This document shows, piece after piece, positions 7,604 through 17,809 of a stretch of 53,903 nucleotides of DNA. The position numbers were made by a program, and so were the translations under genes. Each line of letters starts with the position of its first letter. Within the stretch, counting starts at the first letter, position 1. The notes beneath the pieces are model-generated. The model was given only the letters and a program-made list of their open reading frames with translations. It did no database searches and was not told the DNA's origin. The stretch lies in NCBI GenBank assembly GCA_003215655.1, contig QCKB01000010.1, positions 1-53,903 on the forward strand, in the 5' to 3' direction. Source of the stretch: Prochlorococcus sp. AG-409-J16 (GTDB taxonomy: Bacteria > Cyanobacteriota > Cyanobacteriia > PCC-6307 > Cyanobiaceae).

Positions 7604-8212
7604 CTATACCTTACGTGAGTAGTACTCAACCACTAGAAGTTCATTGATTTCAAGAGCTACCCACTCTCGCTCACATTTCCCAGTTACCTTCGCAGAGAGT
7701 TTGGATTTATCAAGCTCTAGGTGAGGCGGTACGTTCGCAAGTCCTGGGAATTCAAGGTTCCCTTCAGCGAGTTTTTTGCTGCCTTTTCGCTCGCGAATTG
7801 ATACGACGTCTCCTGATTTGCATTGATAACTTGCAATGTCGAGAACACGTCCATTAACCGTTACATGCCCATGGTTTACGAGTTGTCGTGCTCCTGGAAC
7901 AGTAGGGCCAAAGCCAACTCGGAAACAAACGTTATCGAGCCTATTTTCCAGCAGTTTAAGAAGGTTTGTACCAGTTGAGCCTTCTTGAGCACGTGCTTTT
8001 TTTACATACCGAATTAGCTGTCGTTCAGAAATACCGTAGTTGAATCTGAGTTTTTGTTTTTCTTCAAGACGGATCGCATATTCAGAGCGCTTGCGACGGG
8101 CTTGGCCGTGCTGACCTGGCGGATGAGACCTTTTCGCGGCCTTCCGGGTGAGACCTGGGAGGTCTCCCAAGCGCCGCGTGATCCTCAATCGAGGTCCGCG
8201 GTATCTAGACAT
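7604..8212 (-). CDS. rpsD: 30S ribosomal protein S4
   Basis: 202 residues, full family length. It starts [20 protein letters not shown] and continues with the S4 domain ([34 protein letters not shown]). S4 nucleates assembly of the 30S body by binding the 5' domain of 16S rRNA. A longer frame upstream to 8296 exists, but the MSRYRG start at 8212 is the conserved one. Its last codons (VEYYSRKV, stop) and the following bases are the probable source of the box repeated in each pilin spacer. Confidence 0.97.
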   Translation of the reverse strand: MSRYRGPRLRITRRLGDLPGLTRKAAKRSHPPGQHGQARRKRSEYAIRLEEKQKLRFNYGISERQLIRYVKKARAQEGSTGTNLLKLLENRLDNVCFRVGFGPTVPGARQLVNHGHVTVNGRVLDIASYQCKSGDVVSIRERKGSKKLAEGNLEFPGLANVPPHLELDKSKLSAKVTGKCEREWVALEINELLVVEYYSRKV

Positions 8213-8287
8213 AAGTATTAGAGATGAGAGGATAGATAGTGATGAGAATCGCCATTTTTGACCCCAAAGATTAGGCCGACGAATCTT

Positions 8288-8554
8288 ATGCACCAATCTT
8301 CTACTTTAGCTTCAAGCCTTCTTGCAAGGTTTAATCAAGCTTTGGGGAGATTTCTTTTAGGGGTGATTGTTTTTTATCGACAATGGCTCTCTCCATTTTT
8401 CGGACCTAGATGCCGTTTTATTCCTAGTTGCAGCGCATATGGCATTGAGGCCATAAATAGACATGGTCCTTGGAGGGGAGGGTGGCTTACTTTTAAAAGA
8501 CTATTGCGGTGCCACCCGTTTACTCCTTGCGGGTGTGATCCAGTCCCAGACTGA
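8288..8554 (+). CDS. yidD: Membrane protein insertion efficiency factor YidD
   Basis: 88 residues with the family pattern: amphipathic start, [27 protein letters not shown] and the cysteine-rich end [15 protein letters not shown]. YidD assists YidC-dependent insertion of membrane proteins and sits at the inner membrane face. ATG 8288 is chosen; an in-frame TTG at 8258 is less likely. It is divergent from rpsD and overlaps the next gene by one base, giving a yidD-glutaredoxin-murE operon. Confidence 0.93.
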   Translation: MHQSSTLASSLLARFNQALGRFLLGVIVFYRQWLSPFFGPRCRFIPSCSAYGIEAINRHGPWRGGWLTFKRLLRCHPFTPCGCDPVPD

Positions 8555-8895
8555 TGAATAATGCATCCCTTTTTCTTTATAGCCGGACGGGTTGTTGTCT
8601 TTGCGAAGGCCTTGAGCAGAAGCTTCGAGATTTAAGGTTGCAAGATTTTGATCCGCCTCTTGAACTTGTTGTTATTGATATTGATGCTGGTGGCCTTTCA
8701 GAGGTTGATAGGGCTAGATATGACCTCGAGGTACCTGTATTGGAATTTCGATTCAATCAACAGATGAAAAAAATTGTTTTACCTAGAGTTTCACCACGGT
8801 TGAAGGGGCAAGGCTTATCTCGATGGATTCAAGACGCTATTACTAGTGCAGCAGTCCGCAATAGATCAGATTTTTATAAGAGTGATTATTTATGA
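8554..8895 (+). CDS. Glutaredoxin-like (thioredoxin-fold) protein
   Basis: 113 residues. [19 protein letters not shown] carries a CxxC redox motif (CCLC) at the start of a thioredoxin fold, followed by VVIDIDA and the cis-Pro-like VPVLEF. This matches the glutaredoxin/DUF836 group; the partner is unknown. It overlaps yidD by one base and murE by four, so translation is probably coupled. Confidence 0.85.
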   Translation: MNNASLFLYSRTGCCLCEGLEQKLRDLRLQDFDPPLELVVIDIDAGGLSEVDRARYDLEVPVLEFRFNQQMKKIVLPRVSPRLKGQGLSRWIQDAITSAAVRNRSDFYKSDYL

Positions 8896-10418
8896 GAAAG
8901 ACGCTTCATTCCTTGCTTCAAGAAGTTGGTTTGGAGATACCTCGTGGATTAGTAAATCCAGAGATTAAGGCGATTAGTTGCGATTCTCGCATTGTTCCAA
9001 ATGGGAGTTTGTTTCTAGGGTTGCCTGGCGAAATGGTTGATGGAGGCATCTTTTGGGCCAAGGCTCTTTCGGCTGGAGCCTTGGCTGCAGTAATTGGATC
9101 TAAAGCGGCTGCAGAGATTCCGCCTGGCTCGCAAGATCCTGTAGTTGTAGTTTCAGATTCAGTAGCTGCATGGATAGGAAAAATCGCAGCTGCTTTCTGG
9201 GAAGACCCTTCTTCTCAGATGGACTTGATAGGGGTAACTGGTACAAATGGAAAAACCACTACTTCATATCTGATTGAATTTTTAGGTAATTCCGTTGGAT
9301 TGCCATCTGCATTATTTGGCACTTTGGTTGATCGTTGGCCTGGTTACAGCACTGTTGCTACCCATACCACTGGGTTCGCAGATTCATTACAAGCTCGACT
9401 TGCGTCAGCTTTGAAATGTGGAGCGCGATTGGCGGCGATGGAGGTTAGCTCCCATGCCTTAGTTCAACAGAGAGTGGTGGGGTGCCGTTTCTCTGGAGCT
9501 GTATTTACAAATTTGTCTCAGGATCATCTTGACTACCACTCTTCTATGGATGAATACTTCGAGGCAAAGGCGCTGTTATTTAAAAGTCCGTATCTAGAAC
9601 ATGGATGTAAATCCGTAGTTATCAATATCGATGACCCTTGGGGATTAAAGCTATCTAAAAGATTGGATGGTAAGTGTTGGCGAAGTTCTTTATCAGAGTC
9701 GATTATCAAATCTGGGGAGGCAGAATTGTCAATAACTGAATTGGAAATGACATCACAAGGAATACAGGGACTTTTGAAAACTCCTCTTGGAGAAGGCAGA
9801 TTTTCTACACCATTAATTGGACGATTCAACTTAATGAATCTTCTTCAAGCAGTTGGTGTTTTAAATCAGCATGGTTTGCCTTTAAATCAGTTGCTCGAAG
9901 CGATAACTGATTTTCCAGGAGTACCTGGACGAATGGAGCGAGTCAGGATTGATGATGATGCGTTATTTAATCAATTACCGACTGTGTTGGTAGATTATGC
10001 ACATACACCTGATGGATTAGAGAATGCCTTAAAGGCGTTAAAACCATTTACTTCAGGTGATTTAATTTGTGTATTTGGATGCGGAGGAGATCGTGATCGT
10101 GGTAAACGCCCCAGGATGGGTGCAATTGCCTCTAAATATTCTGACAGAGTAGTTATTACATCAGATAACCCTAGGAATGAGGACCCTCAAATAATTATTG
10201 AACAAGTAATATCTGGGATTCCTTCTAGTGAATCTATAGACGTTGAATTAGAAAGAGCTCATGCGATTGAGCTTGCGATTTCCCAAGCTTCAAAGAATGA
10301 TGTTGTATTAGTTGCAGGCAAGGGACATGAGGATTACCAAATATTTGGAGATTTAAAAGTTCATTTTGATGATCGAGAGGAGGTTAGACGAGCATTGATG
10401 AATAGGATAAATAGTTAA
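8892..10418 (+). CDS. murE: UDP-MurNAc-L-Ala-D-Glu:meso-DAP ligase
   Basis: 508 residues, the usual length. It has the Mur ligase ATP loop [13 protein letters not shown] (about 114-126), the central domain with '[18 protein letters not shown]', and the C-terminal substrate motif DNPR (about residue 425, '[10 protein letters not shown]'), the signature of DAP- rather than lysine-adding MurE. It adds meso-diaminopimelate to the peptidoglycan precursor in the cytoplasm. The ATGA overlap with the glutaredoxin-like gene supports an operon. Confidence 0.96.
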   Translation: MRKTLHSLLQEVGLEIPRGLVNPEIKAISCDSRIVPNGSLFLGLPGEMVDGGIFWAKALSAGALAAVIGSKAAAEIPPGSQDPVVVVSDSVAAWIGKIAAAFWEDPSSQMDLIGVTGTNGKTTTSYLIEFLGNSVGLPSALFGTLVDRWPGYSTVATHTTGFADSLQARLASALKCGARLAAMEVSSHALVQQRVVGCRFSGAVFTNLSQDHLDYHSSMDEYFEAKALLFKSPYLEHGCKSVVINIDDPWGLKLSKRLDGKCWRSSLSESIIKSGEAELSITELEMTSQGIQGLLKTPLGEGRFSTPLIGRFNLMNLLQAVGVLNQHGLPLNQLLEAITDFPGVPGRMERVRIDDDALFNQLPTVLVDYAHTPDGLENALKALKPFTSGDLICVFGCGGDRDRGKRPRMGAIASKYSDRVVITSDNPRNEDPQIIIEQVISGIPSSESIDVELERAHAIELAISQASKNDVVLVAGKGHEDYQIFGDLKVHFDDREEVRRALMNRINS

Positions 10419-10431
10419 TCTATTTGAGAAA

Positions 10432-11745
10432 TTATGCCTTTATTATTTCTGATAGAGCAATAATCAGTTGATTAATCTCATTCTCTTCACTCGTTATATG
10501 TAGGCAAGCTCTAAGGCAAATTGGAGACTCTATGTCTCTTAGCCATAGCTCTTTTCTGCCTAGAAGATTAACAATATCTTTGGTAGAATGATTCTCAGGT
10601 AACATAAAACTTACAAGACCTGAAGGAGGCTCTCCTTTTAGTAATGGCTGTATTCCATCAATTGAGTTTAGTTTTTTCCAAAGGTTTGCACTTAATTTGA
10701 GGATCTTGGAAAGCCTTTCGTAAGTATCTCCTTCCTTATTTAAAAGATTTAAGGAATTACGAAGTCCTGCTAGTAGTGGGATGCAAGATGTAGCAACTTC
10801 AAAGCGCCTACTGTCTTTATGGAATTTATTAGGTTGATCGAAAAGGGAATGGCCTTCTTTATAGAGACTTCGCCAGCCTATAAGCGTAGGTTTGGATTCT
10901 TGCAGAATCCGATTTGAAAGCACCATCCCACCAAGGCCTTCAGGACCGCAGGCCCATTTGTGCCCTGTAAAAGCATATATATCTGCAACATTTGCGACAT
11001 CTTTTAAAGGGATTTGAGCGAAGCTTTGAGCTGCATCAACAAGGAGATAGGGTTTTTTGGGATGACTTTTAATAAGTTCAGAGATGTTATTTATAGGTAT
11101 CAATTGCCCTGTGTTCCAAAGGACATGTGAGATAACTATTAAGCATGTTTTTTGATGTAAATGCTTTCCTATTAACTCAATAAAACTATTTTCAGTATCC
11201 TTTCGATTATCTTTTCCTTCACGTAGGTGACTTTGTATTGGCAAAATATCTATATTTATCTCTTTTCGACGTGCAATTTCTTTGCAGCCTGCAATTACAC
11301 CAGGATGTTCACAGTCACTTATCAGGAAATGTTCTCCAGCGCAAAAAGGCAGGCCCCAGAGAGGTAAAATGCAACCACTGGTAACGTTTTCAGTTAGACC
11401 AACCCTGTTAGGGCTTACACCGCATTCTTTGGCAAGTTGGTTTCTGGTAGCTTGAATTTCAGAAGCAACATAGGGCCAAACTTTGTTAGTGAACGGACCA
11501 AGTTCTTGGATTTTTTGCCAACTAGCTGTTATTGCATCAAGAGAGCTTGTTGGGAGAGGCCCTTGCCCTCCATAGTTGAAGTAAGTTTTAGATGCCAGTG
11601 CAGGCATTAAAGATCTTAGAGAATCCACCTCTTTGGCTTGGAAGTTTCCTGTTAAGGCTAAAGAGATATGAGTACTTATAGACTGATAAACGTAAAAATA
11701 TTCAGTTTTTAGGACTTCTTCTTGCGAAAAGTTTTGGATTCCCAA
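10432..11745 (-). CDS. Class V aminotransferase, cysteine-desulfurase-like
   Basis: 437 residues, PLP fold type I. Visible: YFNYGGQGPLP near the start, TENVTSG, SDCEHPG, SHVLWNTGQ, the PLP aspartate in LLVDAAQSFAQ, and the Schiff-base lysine in AFTGHKWACGPEG. It groups with SufS/CsdB- and isopenicillin N epimerase-like proteins. Which substrate it uses cannot be read from sequence. The true start may be nearer MPALASKTYFN (ATG 11607), since residues 1-46 are not family-like. Convergent with murE, 13 bases apart. Confidence 0.85.
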   Translation of the reverse strand: MGIQNFSQEEVLKTEYFYVYQSISTHISLALTGNFQAKEVDSLRSLMPALASKTYFNYGGQGPLPTSSLDAITASWQKIQELGPFTNKVWPYVASEIQATRNQLAKECGVSPNRVGLTENVTSGCILPLWGLPFCAGEHFLISDCEHPGVIAGCKEIARRKEINIDILPIQSHLREGKDNRKDTENSFIELIGKHLHQKTCLIVISHVLWNTGQLIPINNISELIKSHPKKPYLLVDAAQSFAQIPLKDVANVADIYAFTGHKWACGPEGLGGMVLSNRILQESKPTLIGWRSLYKEGHSLFDQPNKFHKDSRRFEVATSCIPLLAGLRNSLNLLNKEGDTYERLSKILKLSANLWKKLNSIDGIQPLLKGEPPSGLVSFMLPENHSTKDIVNLLGRKELWLRDIESPICLRACLHITSEENEINQLIIALSEIIKA

Positions 11746-11814
11746 TTTTGAGCATGCTATTATAATAAGTAATTAGAATTAGATTCATAAACTGGAAATC
11801 TAGTTTTTTAGATC

Positions 11815-12030
11815 ATGATTGCTAAAGATAAGATTGATCTATATGAAATGTATAGGTCATCTATTTATTTCTCTATAAAGAATCATCCTAGGACACGATC
11901 TATGTGGAGGAAACTTTTTTGGACCACGGTTAAAAACTCTAATGAATACAAAGTAGGCTGTATTGATATTTATTCAGAGAATTGGCCGGAATTGTTTAGA
12001 GCTGTCGTTAAAAATAAGTATGTAGATTAG
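11815..12030 (+). CDS. Hypothetical protein
   Basis: 71 residues, basic and aromatic (MYRSSIYFSIKNHPRTRSMWRKLFWTTVK), no membrane helix or known motif. It is divergent from the aminotransferase gene and convergent with the HEATH protein. Coding status rests only on frame length and position. Confidence 0.4.
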   Translation: MIAKDKIDLYEMYRSSIYFSIKNHPRTRSMWRKLFWTTVKNSNEYKVGCIDIYSENWPELFRAVVKNKYVD

Positions 12031-12080
12031 AAGTCTTTATTGACTGATGTCTGAGTTCAATTGGATTTATTTGAATTAAT

Positions 12081-12548
12081 TTAAAAGCAATATTTTCTTA
12101 AGGCATCCCTCACAATTTTTGGCCTGTCTTCCATCCAGTATGCTTCATATTCTTTTTCCCGATTACCTGAAACTTTTATTGAACCTTCAAGAGCATCTTT
12201 TTTGAATGGATGAAGCTTCATTTTTTTTCTTTCAACCATTTCCAGAACTTCTCCTTCATTGCACATTTGGGCAACATGAGTAGCCTCATGCCTAAGTGCT
12301 CTTCTTATATGCATATGAGTATGAGAATAGCTCTCGTCTGAATGATTTCTGGGTATAAAGTATCCTCCAATGATTTTTGCGTTCTGAGTGCAAATAACTA
12401 ATGTCTTATTTCTTTTATCTAGAAAGCCAAAAAATTGTTTGCCATATCTACATATTGCAGCATTTTCCTGGACTAAAAAACCAGCTTTGTATACAAGCTC
12501 TATGATTTCTTTGTCGATTTTTTTTAAGAAAAAAATAAATTCAAGCAT
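12081..12548 (-). CDS. Small HExxH metallopeptidase-like protein
   Basis: 155 residues with RRALRHEATHVAQMC near residue 87, an HExxH zinc motif. A later acidic residue cluster (EKEYEAYWMEDR) matches the way short gluzincin/SprT-like families supply the third ligand. The N-terminal half contains 'KTLVICTQNAKIIGGYFIPR', a beta-rich part. No signal peptide is evident, so a cytoplasmic protein is likely. The family is not recognised beyond the motif, and activity is inferred. Confidence 0.7.
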   Translation of the reverse strand: MLEFIFFLKKIDKEIIELVYKAGFLVQENAAICRYGKQFFGFLDKRNKTLVICTQNAKIIGGYFIPRNHSDESYSHTHMHIRRALRHEATHVAQMCNEGEVLEMVERKKMKLHPFKKDALEGSIKVSGNREKEYEAYWMEDRPKIVRDALRKYCF

Positions 12549-12604
12549 TAAAATCTAGACCTGAATAGTTTCAATTAATTTTGTTTTAAATGATACGATA
12601 TTTT

Positions 12605-12751
12605 CTAGAGAGTATGATTACTTGATTCGCTCTTTATTATTCTTTCCCTTAAATTTGGGCTTCTTAATACTGCATTGGCAAGGTCTTTGGCCAATTCTTC
12701 CTTGATAGATGTCATTGCCGCTTCAAGAGTGGAGATTTCTTGCTCTTCCAT
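12605..12751 (-). CDS. Small helical protein
   Basis: 48 residues, MEEQEISTLEAAMTSIKEEL then AKDLANAVLRSPNLRERIIK. It is strongly amphipathic and charged, without membrane segment. Start ATG 12751, stop TAG 12605. Composition and codon pattern are protein-like over the whole frame. It follows the NifU-type gene on the same strand by about 110 bases. Function unknown. Confidence 0.6.
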   Translation of the reverse strand: MEEQEISTLEAAMTSIKEELAKDLANAVLRSPNLRERIIKSESSNHTL

Positions 12752-12862
12752 GTCGGTATTTTTACTTCAGAAACGATTATGCCTAAATTTCTACGATCAT
12801 CATGATTACTTAAGAGTATTTGCAGGAACTCCTTGTTGTTTTGATTAATTCGATGCTCTTGA

Positions 12863-13108
12863 CTAAAGAACTTGAATGACTTCGCTTACTTCTGGGATTG
12901 CCTCCCTCAATTTCCTTTCTATACCCATTTTAAGAGTCATGGTACTGCTAGGACAAGTTCCGCAGGCGCCTTGGAGACGGACTTTTACTACTGGCCCATC
13001 AATTTCTACGATTTCTACATTCCCTCCATCAGCTAGTAGGAATGGTCTTAGCTCATCTAGAACGGTCTCAACATTTTCATTGGTTAGCGCCATCGTTTCG
13101 TTTCCCAT
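12863..13108 (-). CDS. NifU-like Fe-S scaffold protein
   Basis: 81 residues comprising only the NifU C-terminal domain: [17 protein letters not shown]...[24 protein letters not shown], with the CxxC (CGTC) that binds a [4Fe-4S] cluster between two subunits. In cyanobacteria this short NfuA/NifU-like form is the general scaffold for photosystem I clusters. A second ATG at 13093 (MALTNENV) is possible. Divergent from mqo. Confidence 0.92.
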   Translation of the reverse strand: MGNETMALTNENVETVLDELRPFLLADGGNVEIVEIDGPVVKVRLQGACGTCPSSTMTLKMGIERKLREAIPEVSEVIQVL

Positions 13109-13184
13109 TGAAGCTTTCTATATAGACTTGCTCCTAGCCTAGAGAATTGAACCATATCCTGACCATAGGGATTGCCGAGAATTT

Positions 13185-14675
13185 GTGATTGTTTCCGATT
13201 CACTATGCTCTGATTCTCGATATGACGTTGTCCTTGTAGGGGCAGGCATCATGAGCGCGACTTTGGCGATATTGCTTCATGAGCTGGATCCAGGCTTGCG
13301 TTTACTTCTTGTTGAACGGCTTGAAGAGCCTGGGCTTGAAAGCAGCTCTGCTGTTAATAATGCAGGAACCGGACATGCTGCCAATTGTGAGCTCAATTAC
13401 ACCCCAATGCAGTCAGATGGGACGTTGTCTATAGCTAAAGCAATTGCAATCAATGCTTCATTTGAAAGAACTTTGGAGTTTTGGTCGTCATTGACAGAGG
13501 AAGGGAAGATTGACCCAGAACAATTTCTTCATCTTGTACCTCATATCAGTTTCGTTTGGGGGGAGGCTCATATTGATTTTTTGAGGAAGCGCTTTGAGAA
13601 ATTAAGAGAATTTCAAGCTTTTTCAGAAATGAAGTGGAGTAATGATTTAAGCGAACTTAATGAGTGGATGCCTTTAGTCATGAGTGGTCGTAGCTCTAGA
13701 CAATTATGCGCGGCAACAAAGGTTGATCGAGGAACTGATATCGACTTTGGAGCACTTACTAATGCTTATATCGACTCATTACTTGCAACAAGTTCTATAG
13801 AGTTTAGGAAAGGCTTTGCAGTAATTGATTTGAATAGACAAGGCAGTTCAGGTTGGCGCTTAACACTTAAGGATCAGCATTCAAGCAAGGATGTCTATTC
13901 AAAGTTTGTTTTTCTTGGAGCAGGAGGCGGGGCTTTACCCCTTTTACAGAAATCGGGGATTCCAGAAGCATCTTTATATGGAGGGTTTCCAGTTAGTGGG
14001 AAGTGGTTGGTTTGCTCTGATGAGGCTTTGACCTCAAGGCATTACGCGAAGGTTTATGGGAAGGCTAAGGTGGGCTCCCCTCCTATGTCAGTCCCTCATC
14101 TTGATAGTCGATGGATCAAGGGGAACAGGTCTTTGCTTTTTGGTCCTTATGCTGGTTTTAGCAGTAAGTTTTTAAAGAAAGGATCAAGATGGGATCTTTT
14201 GAATTCTGTCAGCCCTTCAAATATTGGATCAATGTTTCAAGTAGGAATTAATAATTTTGATCTAATTACTTATCTTTTTGGCCAGATTAGACAGACTCAT
14301 GTTGAAAGATTCAATGCTTTAAAGGAGTTTTTACCAAAAGCTAATTCCAAAGATTGGAAACTTTCAGTTGCAGGTCAACGTGTTCAGATTATTAAACGGA
14401 CTACTAAGGGTGGGGTTTTGCAGATGGGAACAGAAGTTGTTACATCAGCTGATGGGTCTTTAGCCGCATTATTGGGAGCTTCTCCTGGTGCAAGTACTTC
14501 TGTTGAAATCATGCTTGAAGTCTTGCGGCGCTGTTGGAGTGATCGTTTGGCAACCGACCAGTGGCAGAAGAGATTGTCCACTCTCTTTCCTAGTTATGGA
14601 AAGGACCTTAATGCAGATAGTGACCTTTTTATAAAGGTACGGCAGCGAAGTGATTCAATCCTTAGGCTGGTATGA
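13185..14675 (+). CDS. mqo: Malate:quinone oxidoreductase
   Basis: 496 residues. FAD-binding YDVVLVGAGIMSATLA near residue 13, then the Mqo signatures NNAGTGHAANCELNYTP and FLGAGGGALPLLQKSGIPE and the long substrate domain. It oxidises malate to oxaloacetate and passes electrons to membrane quinone, a peripheral membrane enzyme. Start is GTG 13185. Divergent from the NifU-like gene with 76 bases between, where both promoters must lie. Confidence 0.95.
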   Translation: MIVSDSLCSDSRYDVVLVGAGIMSATLAILLHELDPGLRLLLVERLEEPGLESSSAVNNAGTGHAANCELNYTPMQSDGTLSIAKAIAINASFERTLEFWSSLTEEGKIDPEQFLHLVPHISFVWGEAHIDFLRKRFEKLREFQAFSEMKWSNDLSELNEWMPLVMSGRSSRQLCAATKVDRGTDIDFGALTNAYIDSLLATSSIEFRKGFAVIDLNRQGSSGWRLTLKDQHSSKDVYSKFVFLGAGGGALPLLQKSGIPEASLYGGFPVSGKWLVCSDEALTSRHYAKVYGKAKVGSPPMSVPHLDSRWIKGNRSLLFGPYAGFSSKFLKKGSRWDLLNSVSPSNIGSMFQVGINNFDLITYLFGQIRQTHVERFNALKEFLPKANSKDWKLSVAGQRVQIIKRTTKGGVLQMGTEVVTSADGSLAALLGASPGASTSVEIMLEVLRRCWSDRLATDQWQKRLSTLFPSYGKDLNADSDLFIKVRQRSDSILRLV

Positions 14676-14765
14676 GGAGTTGATAATTTCCTGATTAGAT
14701 AGATAGGCTGTCTATCTGGGAGACATCAACTCAGATCAAATTACCCAGGACGGAATAAGTAGCGC

Positions 14766-16574
14766 ATGACTAACGTTCCGGTTTCTCGATTGAGGAACTT
14801 TTGCATTATTGCTCATATTGACCATGGTAAGTCGACTTTGGCTGACAGGCTTTTGCAAGACACTGGAACTGTTTCAGGGAGGGAAATGCAAGAACAGTTC
14901 CTTGACAATATGGATCTTGAAAGGGAAAGAGGTATAACTATCAAGCTTCAAGCAGCAAGAATGAATTATAAGGCTGAAGATGGTGAGGATTATGTTCTGA
15001 ACCTTATAGATACCCCTGGGCATGTTGATTTTTCCTATGAGGTCAGCCGTTCATTGCAAGCTTGTGAGGGAGCACTACTTGTTGTTGATGCTAGCCAAGG
15101 TGTTGAGGCTCAAACTTTGGCAAATGTATATTTGGCCATTGAGAATGATTTGGAGATAATACCTGTTCTAAATAAGATTGATTTACCCGGAGCAGATCCA
15201 GAGAGAATAAAGTTAGAGATTGAGTCAATCATAGGTCTCGATGTATCTAAAGCTATAACATGTTCCGCGAAAACAGGCTTAGGTGTTCCTGAAATACTCC
15301 AAGCGGTAGTAGATAGGGTTCCACAGCCAAAGGATTTAATTAAGGAGCCAACAAAGGCTTTAATTTTTGATTCATATTATGATTCTTATAGGGGTGTGAT
15401 TGTCTATTATAGAGTCATAAGTGGCCGTATTAATTTGAAGGATAAGATCCTATTGATGGCTAGCAAAAAGAGTTATGAATTAGATGAAATTGGAGTTATG
15501 TCGCCTGACCAATGTCAGGTTGATGAGTTACATGCTGGAGAAGTTGGTTATTTGGCTGCTTCGATAAAAGCAGTCGCTGATGCAAGAGTTGGAGATACGA
15601 TTACATTGTTAAACTCACCAGCAGATAAGCCATTGCCAGGTTATACCGAGGCTAAGCCCATGGTTTTCTGTGGTTTATTTCCAACAGATGCAGATCAATA
15701 TCCAGATTTAAGAGAGGCATTGGATAAATTGCAACTATCAGATGCTGCTCTTAAATATGAACCAGAGACAAGTAGTGCTATGGGTTTTGGTTTCCGATGT
15801 GGCTTCCTGGGATTGCTTCATATGGAGATAGTTCAGGAAAGGCTTGAGAGGGAATATGATCTTGATTTAATAGTTACAGCCCCTTCAGTTATCTACAAGG
15901 TGAATATGCTAGATAGTGAAAGTTTGATGATAGATAACCCTGCAACATTACCTGATCCACAAAAGCGTGATTCCATAGAGGAGCCATACGTAAAAATGGA
16001 GATTTATACCCCTAATGAATACAATGGAACATTGATGGGACTTTGCCAAGATAGACGTGGAGAGTTCATTGATATGAAATACATCACTACTGATAGAGTT
16101 ACGTTAATATATGAGTTGCCACTGGCAGAGGTTGTAACTGACTTTTTCGATCAGATGAAGAGTCGAACAAAAGGATATGCATCAATGGAGTACCATCTTA
16201 TAGGATATAGACCTAATGATTTAGTTAGATTAGATGTTTTAATTAATTCTGAGAGAGCGGATCCACTTACAACGATTGTTCATAGGGATAAGTCTTACAA
16301 TGTAGGAAGGGGTTTGGTGGAAAAGTTAAAAGAGCTTATACCACGTCAACAGTTTAAAATTCCTCTTCAGGCTTCTATAGGAAGCAGGATTATAGCAAGC
16401 GAAAGTATTAGCGCAATGCGTAAAGATGTGCTTGCTAAATGTTATGGGGGTGATATATCAAGAAAGAAGAAACTATTGCAAAAGCAAGCTAAAGGTAAAA
16501 AGAGGATGAAAGCAATGGGGAAGGTTGAAGTGCCTCAAGAAGCTTTTATGGCCGTACTAAAGCTTAATCAATAG
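14766..16574 (+). CDS. lepA: Elongation factor 4 (LepA)
   Basis: 602 residues, typical length. G1 [10 protein letters not shown] (16-25), switch region RGITIKLQ, G3 [12 protein letters not shown]4 NKIDLP, and the LepA-specific C-terminal domain ([20 protein letters not shown]). This ribosome-dependent GTPase back-translocates or rescues stalled ribosomes. It follows mqo by 90 bases on the same strand. Confidence 0.97.
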   Translation: MTNVPVSRLRNFCIIAHIDHGKSTLADRLLQDTGTVSGREMQEQFLDNMDLERERGITIKLQAARMNYKAEDGEDYVLNLIDTPGHVDFSYEVSRSLQACEGALLVVDASQGVEAQTLANVYLAIENDLEIIPVLNKIDLPGADPERIKLEIESIIGLDVSKAITCSAKTGLGVPEILQAVVDRVPQPKDLIKEPTKALIFDSYYDSYRGVIVYYRVISGRINLKDKILLMASKKSYELDEIGVMSPDQCQVDELHAGEVGYLAASIKAVADARVGDTITLLNSPADKPLPGYTEAKPMVFCGLFPTDADQYPDLREALDKLQLSDAALKYEPETSSAMGFGFRCGFLGLLHMEIVQERLEREYDLDLIVTAPSVIYKVNMLDSESLMIDNPATLPDPQKRDSIEEPYVKMEIYTPNEYNGTLMGLCQDRRGEFIDMKYITTDRVTLIYELPLAEVVTDFFDQMKSRTKGYASMEYHLIGYRPNDLVRLDVLINSERADPLTTIVHRDKSYNVGRGLVEKLKELIPRQQFKIPLQASIGSRIIASESISAMRKDVLAKCYGGDISRKKKLLQKQAKGKKRMKAMGKVEVPQEAFMAVLKLNQ

Positions 16575-16603
16575 AGATCAACCTATATTATTAGGTCGTA
16601 AGC

Positions 16604-16774
16604 TTAAACAATATGCTTCTGTAAGAGTATTAATTTCTCCGCGGGCAAAAGAATAGAGCTGCTTTCAGGTTTGTTTTGCTTTTGAATCTTATTCCATGCC
16701 ACAGAGATGATAATGAACAAACCTAATACAATAATTAGCTCACCTACTGTAAAGCCTTTGTCTTTGAGGTTCAT
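16604..16774 (-). CDS. 56-residue orphan prepilin-like protein
   Basis: Starts MNLKDKGFTVGELIIVLGLF: a short basic leader, Gly, then Phe with Glu at mature +5 and a hydrophobic helix, which is the prepilin-peptidase (class III) signal. The rest is only about 30 residues, ending LLQKHIV, so there is no pilin head domain. It might be a minor pilin reduced to its helix. It lies convergent to lepA and divergent from the ABC permease gene. I found no Cys pairs. Confidence 0.7.
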   Translation of the reverse strand: MNLKDKGFTVGELIIVLGLFIIISVAWNKIQKQNKPESSSILLPAEKLILLQKHIV

Positions 16775-16889
16775 GATTAAAATTTACACACTTCAATTTA
16801 AGCCTTTTTTGTGTATTTTCCTATTTTTTAAACAGTTTTATAGGATTTCTTTTCTAACTGTTGATTCTTAAATCAAGCAATGGGATCTT

Positions 16890-17732
16890 ATGAACATGGA
16901 AATTTCTTCTCGCATGGCCCGATGGGGGGCCTATATCGTTGCTTTTTATTTGTTGATTGCTTTAGTTACACCTATTTTTGTGGCCATAGGGATTTTGCCT
17001 CAGGCAAATGAAGGTTTAGGCAACCCAATTTATGACCCACCATCCTTTGCTCATTGGTGCGGTACTGATCGTCTAGGTCGTGATGTTTGTGTTCGCACTC
17101 TGGAGGGTAGTGGTGTAGCTCTTCAGGTTGTTTTTCTAGCAGTTACTTTGGCTGTATTGATTGGTGTCCCTATAGGGATCATTAGTGGTTATATAGGAGG
17201 CTCACTAGATAGGTTTTTGGTTCTAATTATGGATACTCTATATACAATCCCTGTCTTATTGCTTTCAGTTGTCCTTGCTTTTTTACTTGGTCGTGGCATC
17301 CCTAATGCAGCAGTCGCCCTTTGCGTTGTATACATCCCCCAGTATTTTCGAGTTGTTCGTAATCAAACTGCACAGGTTAAAGCTGAACTTTTTGTAGAAG
17401 CTGCAAGATCACTTGGTGCAGGGCCTTTGTGGATAATGCGTAAATATCTTCTGGGTAACGTGATTACATCAATTCCAGTACTTTTGACATTAAATGCTGC
17501 TGATGCTGTTTTGGTTTTAGGTGGGTTAGGCTTTTTGGGTTTAGGTTTGAAAGAGTCAGTCCCTGAATGGGGTAGTGATTTAAATATGGCTTTATCTGCA
17601 GTTCCTACTGGTATTTGGTGGACGGCTGTATATCCTGGACTTGCAATGTTTTTACTTGTCTTGGGTCTTTCTTTCCTTGGAGAGGGGCTGGAAGAATTAA
17701 TGAGCAATTCAAAGCTAATTAGTAATAAATAA
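16890..17732 (+). CDS. Peptide-type ABC transporter permease (DppC/OppC family)
   Basis: 280 residues with about six membrane helices. The N-terminal FAHWCGTDRLGRDV motif is typical for DppC/OppC, and the EAA loop is EAARSLGAGPLWIMRKYLL, which contacts the ATPase. Inner-membrane component for peptide or nickel uptake. No ATPase, binding protein or second permease gene is adjacent, so partners must be elsewhere. Alternative start MEISSR two codons later. Confidence 0.9.
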   Translation: MNMEISSRMARWGAYIVAFYLLIALVTPIFVAIGILPQANEGLGNPIYDPPSFAHWCGTDRLGRDVCVRTLEGSGVALQVVFLAVTLAVLIGVPIGIISGYIGGSLDRFLVLIMDTLYTIPVLLLSVVLAFLLGRGIPNAAVALCVVYIPQYFRVVRNQTAQVKAELFVEAARSLGAGPLWIMRKYLLGNVITSIPVLLTLNAADAVLVLGGLGFLGLGLKESVPEWGSDLNMALSAVPTGIWWTAVYPGLAMFLLVLGLSFLGEGLEELMSNSKLISNK

Positions 17733-17809
17733 AAGATATTTTTTTATTAGTAAAATAGGTAAAGAACTGATCAAAAAATTACCCCTAATTTTATAGAATG
17801 AAATTCAAC

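Noticed and set aside
7604-8296. Longer rpsD start at 8296
   Set aside because: The extra 28 residues are not S4-like and the conserved MSRYRG start is at 8212.
9533-9829. Minus-strand frame inside murE (and similar ones inside lepA, rsmB, chlG and the porin)
   Set aside because: Fully covered by well-identified genes; codon-bias shadows.
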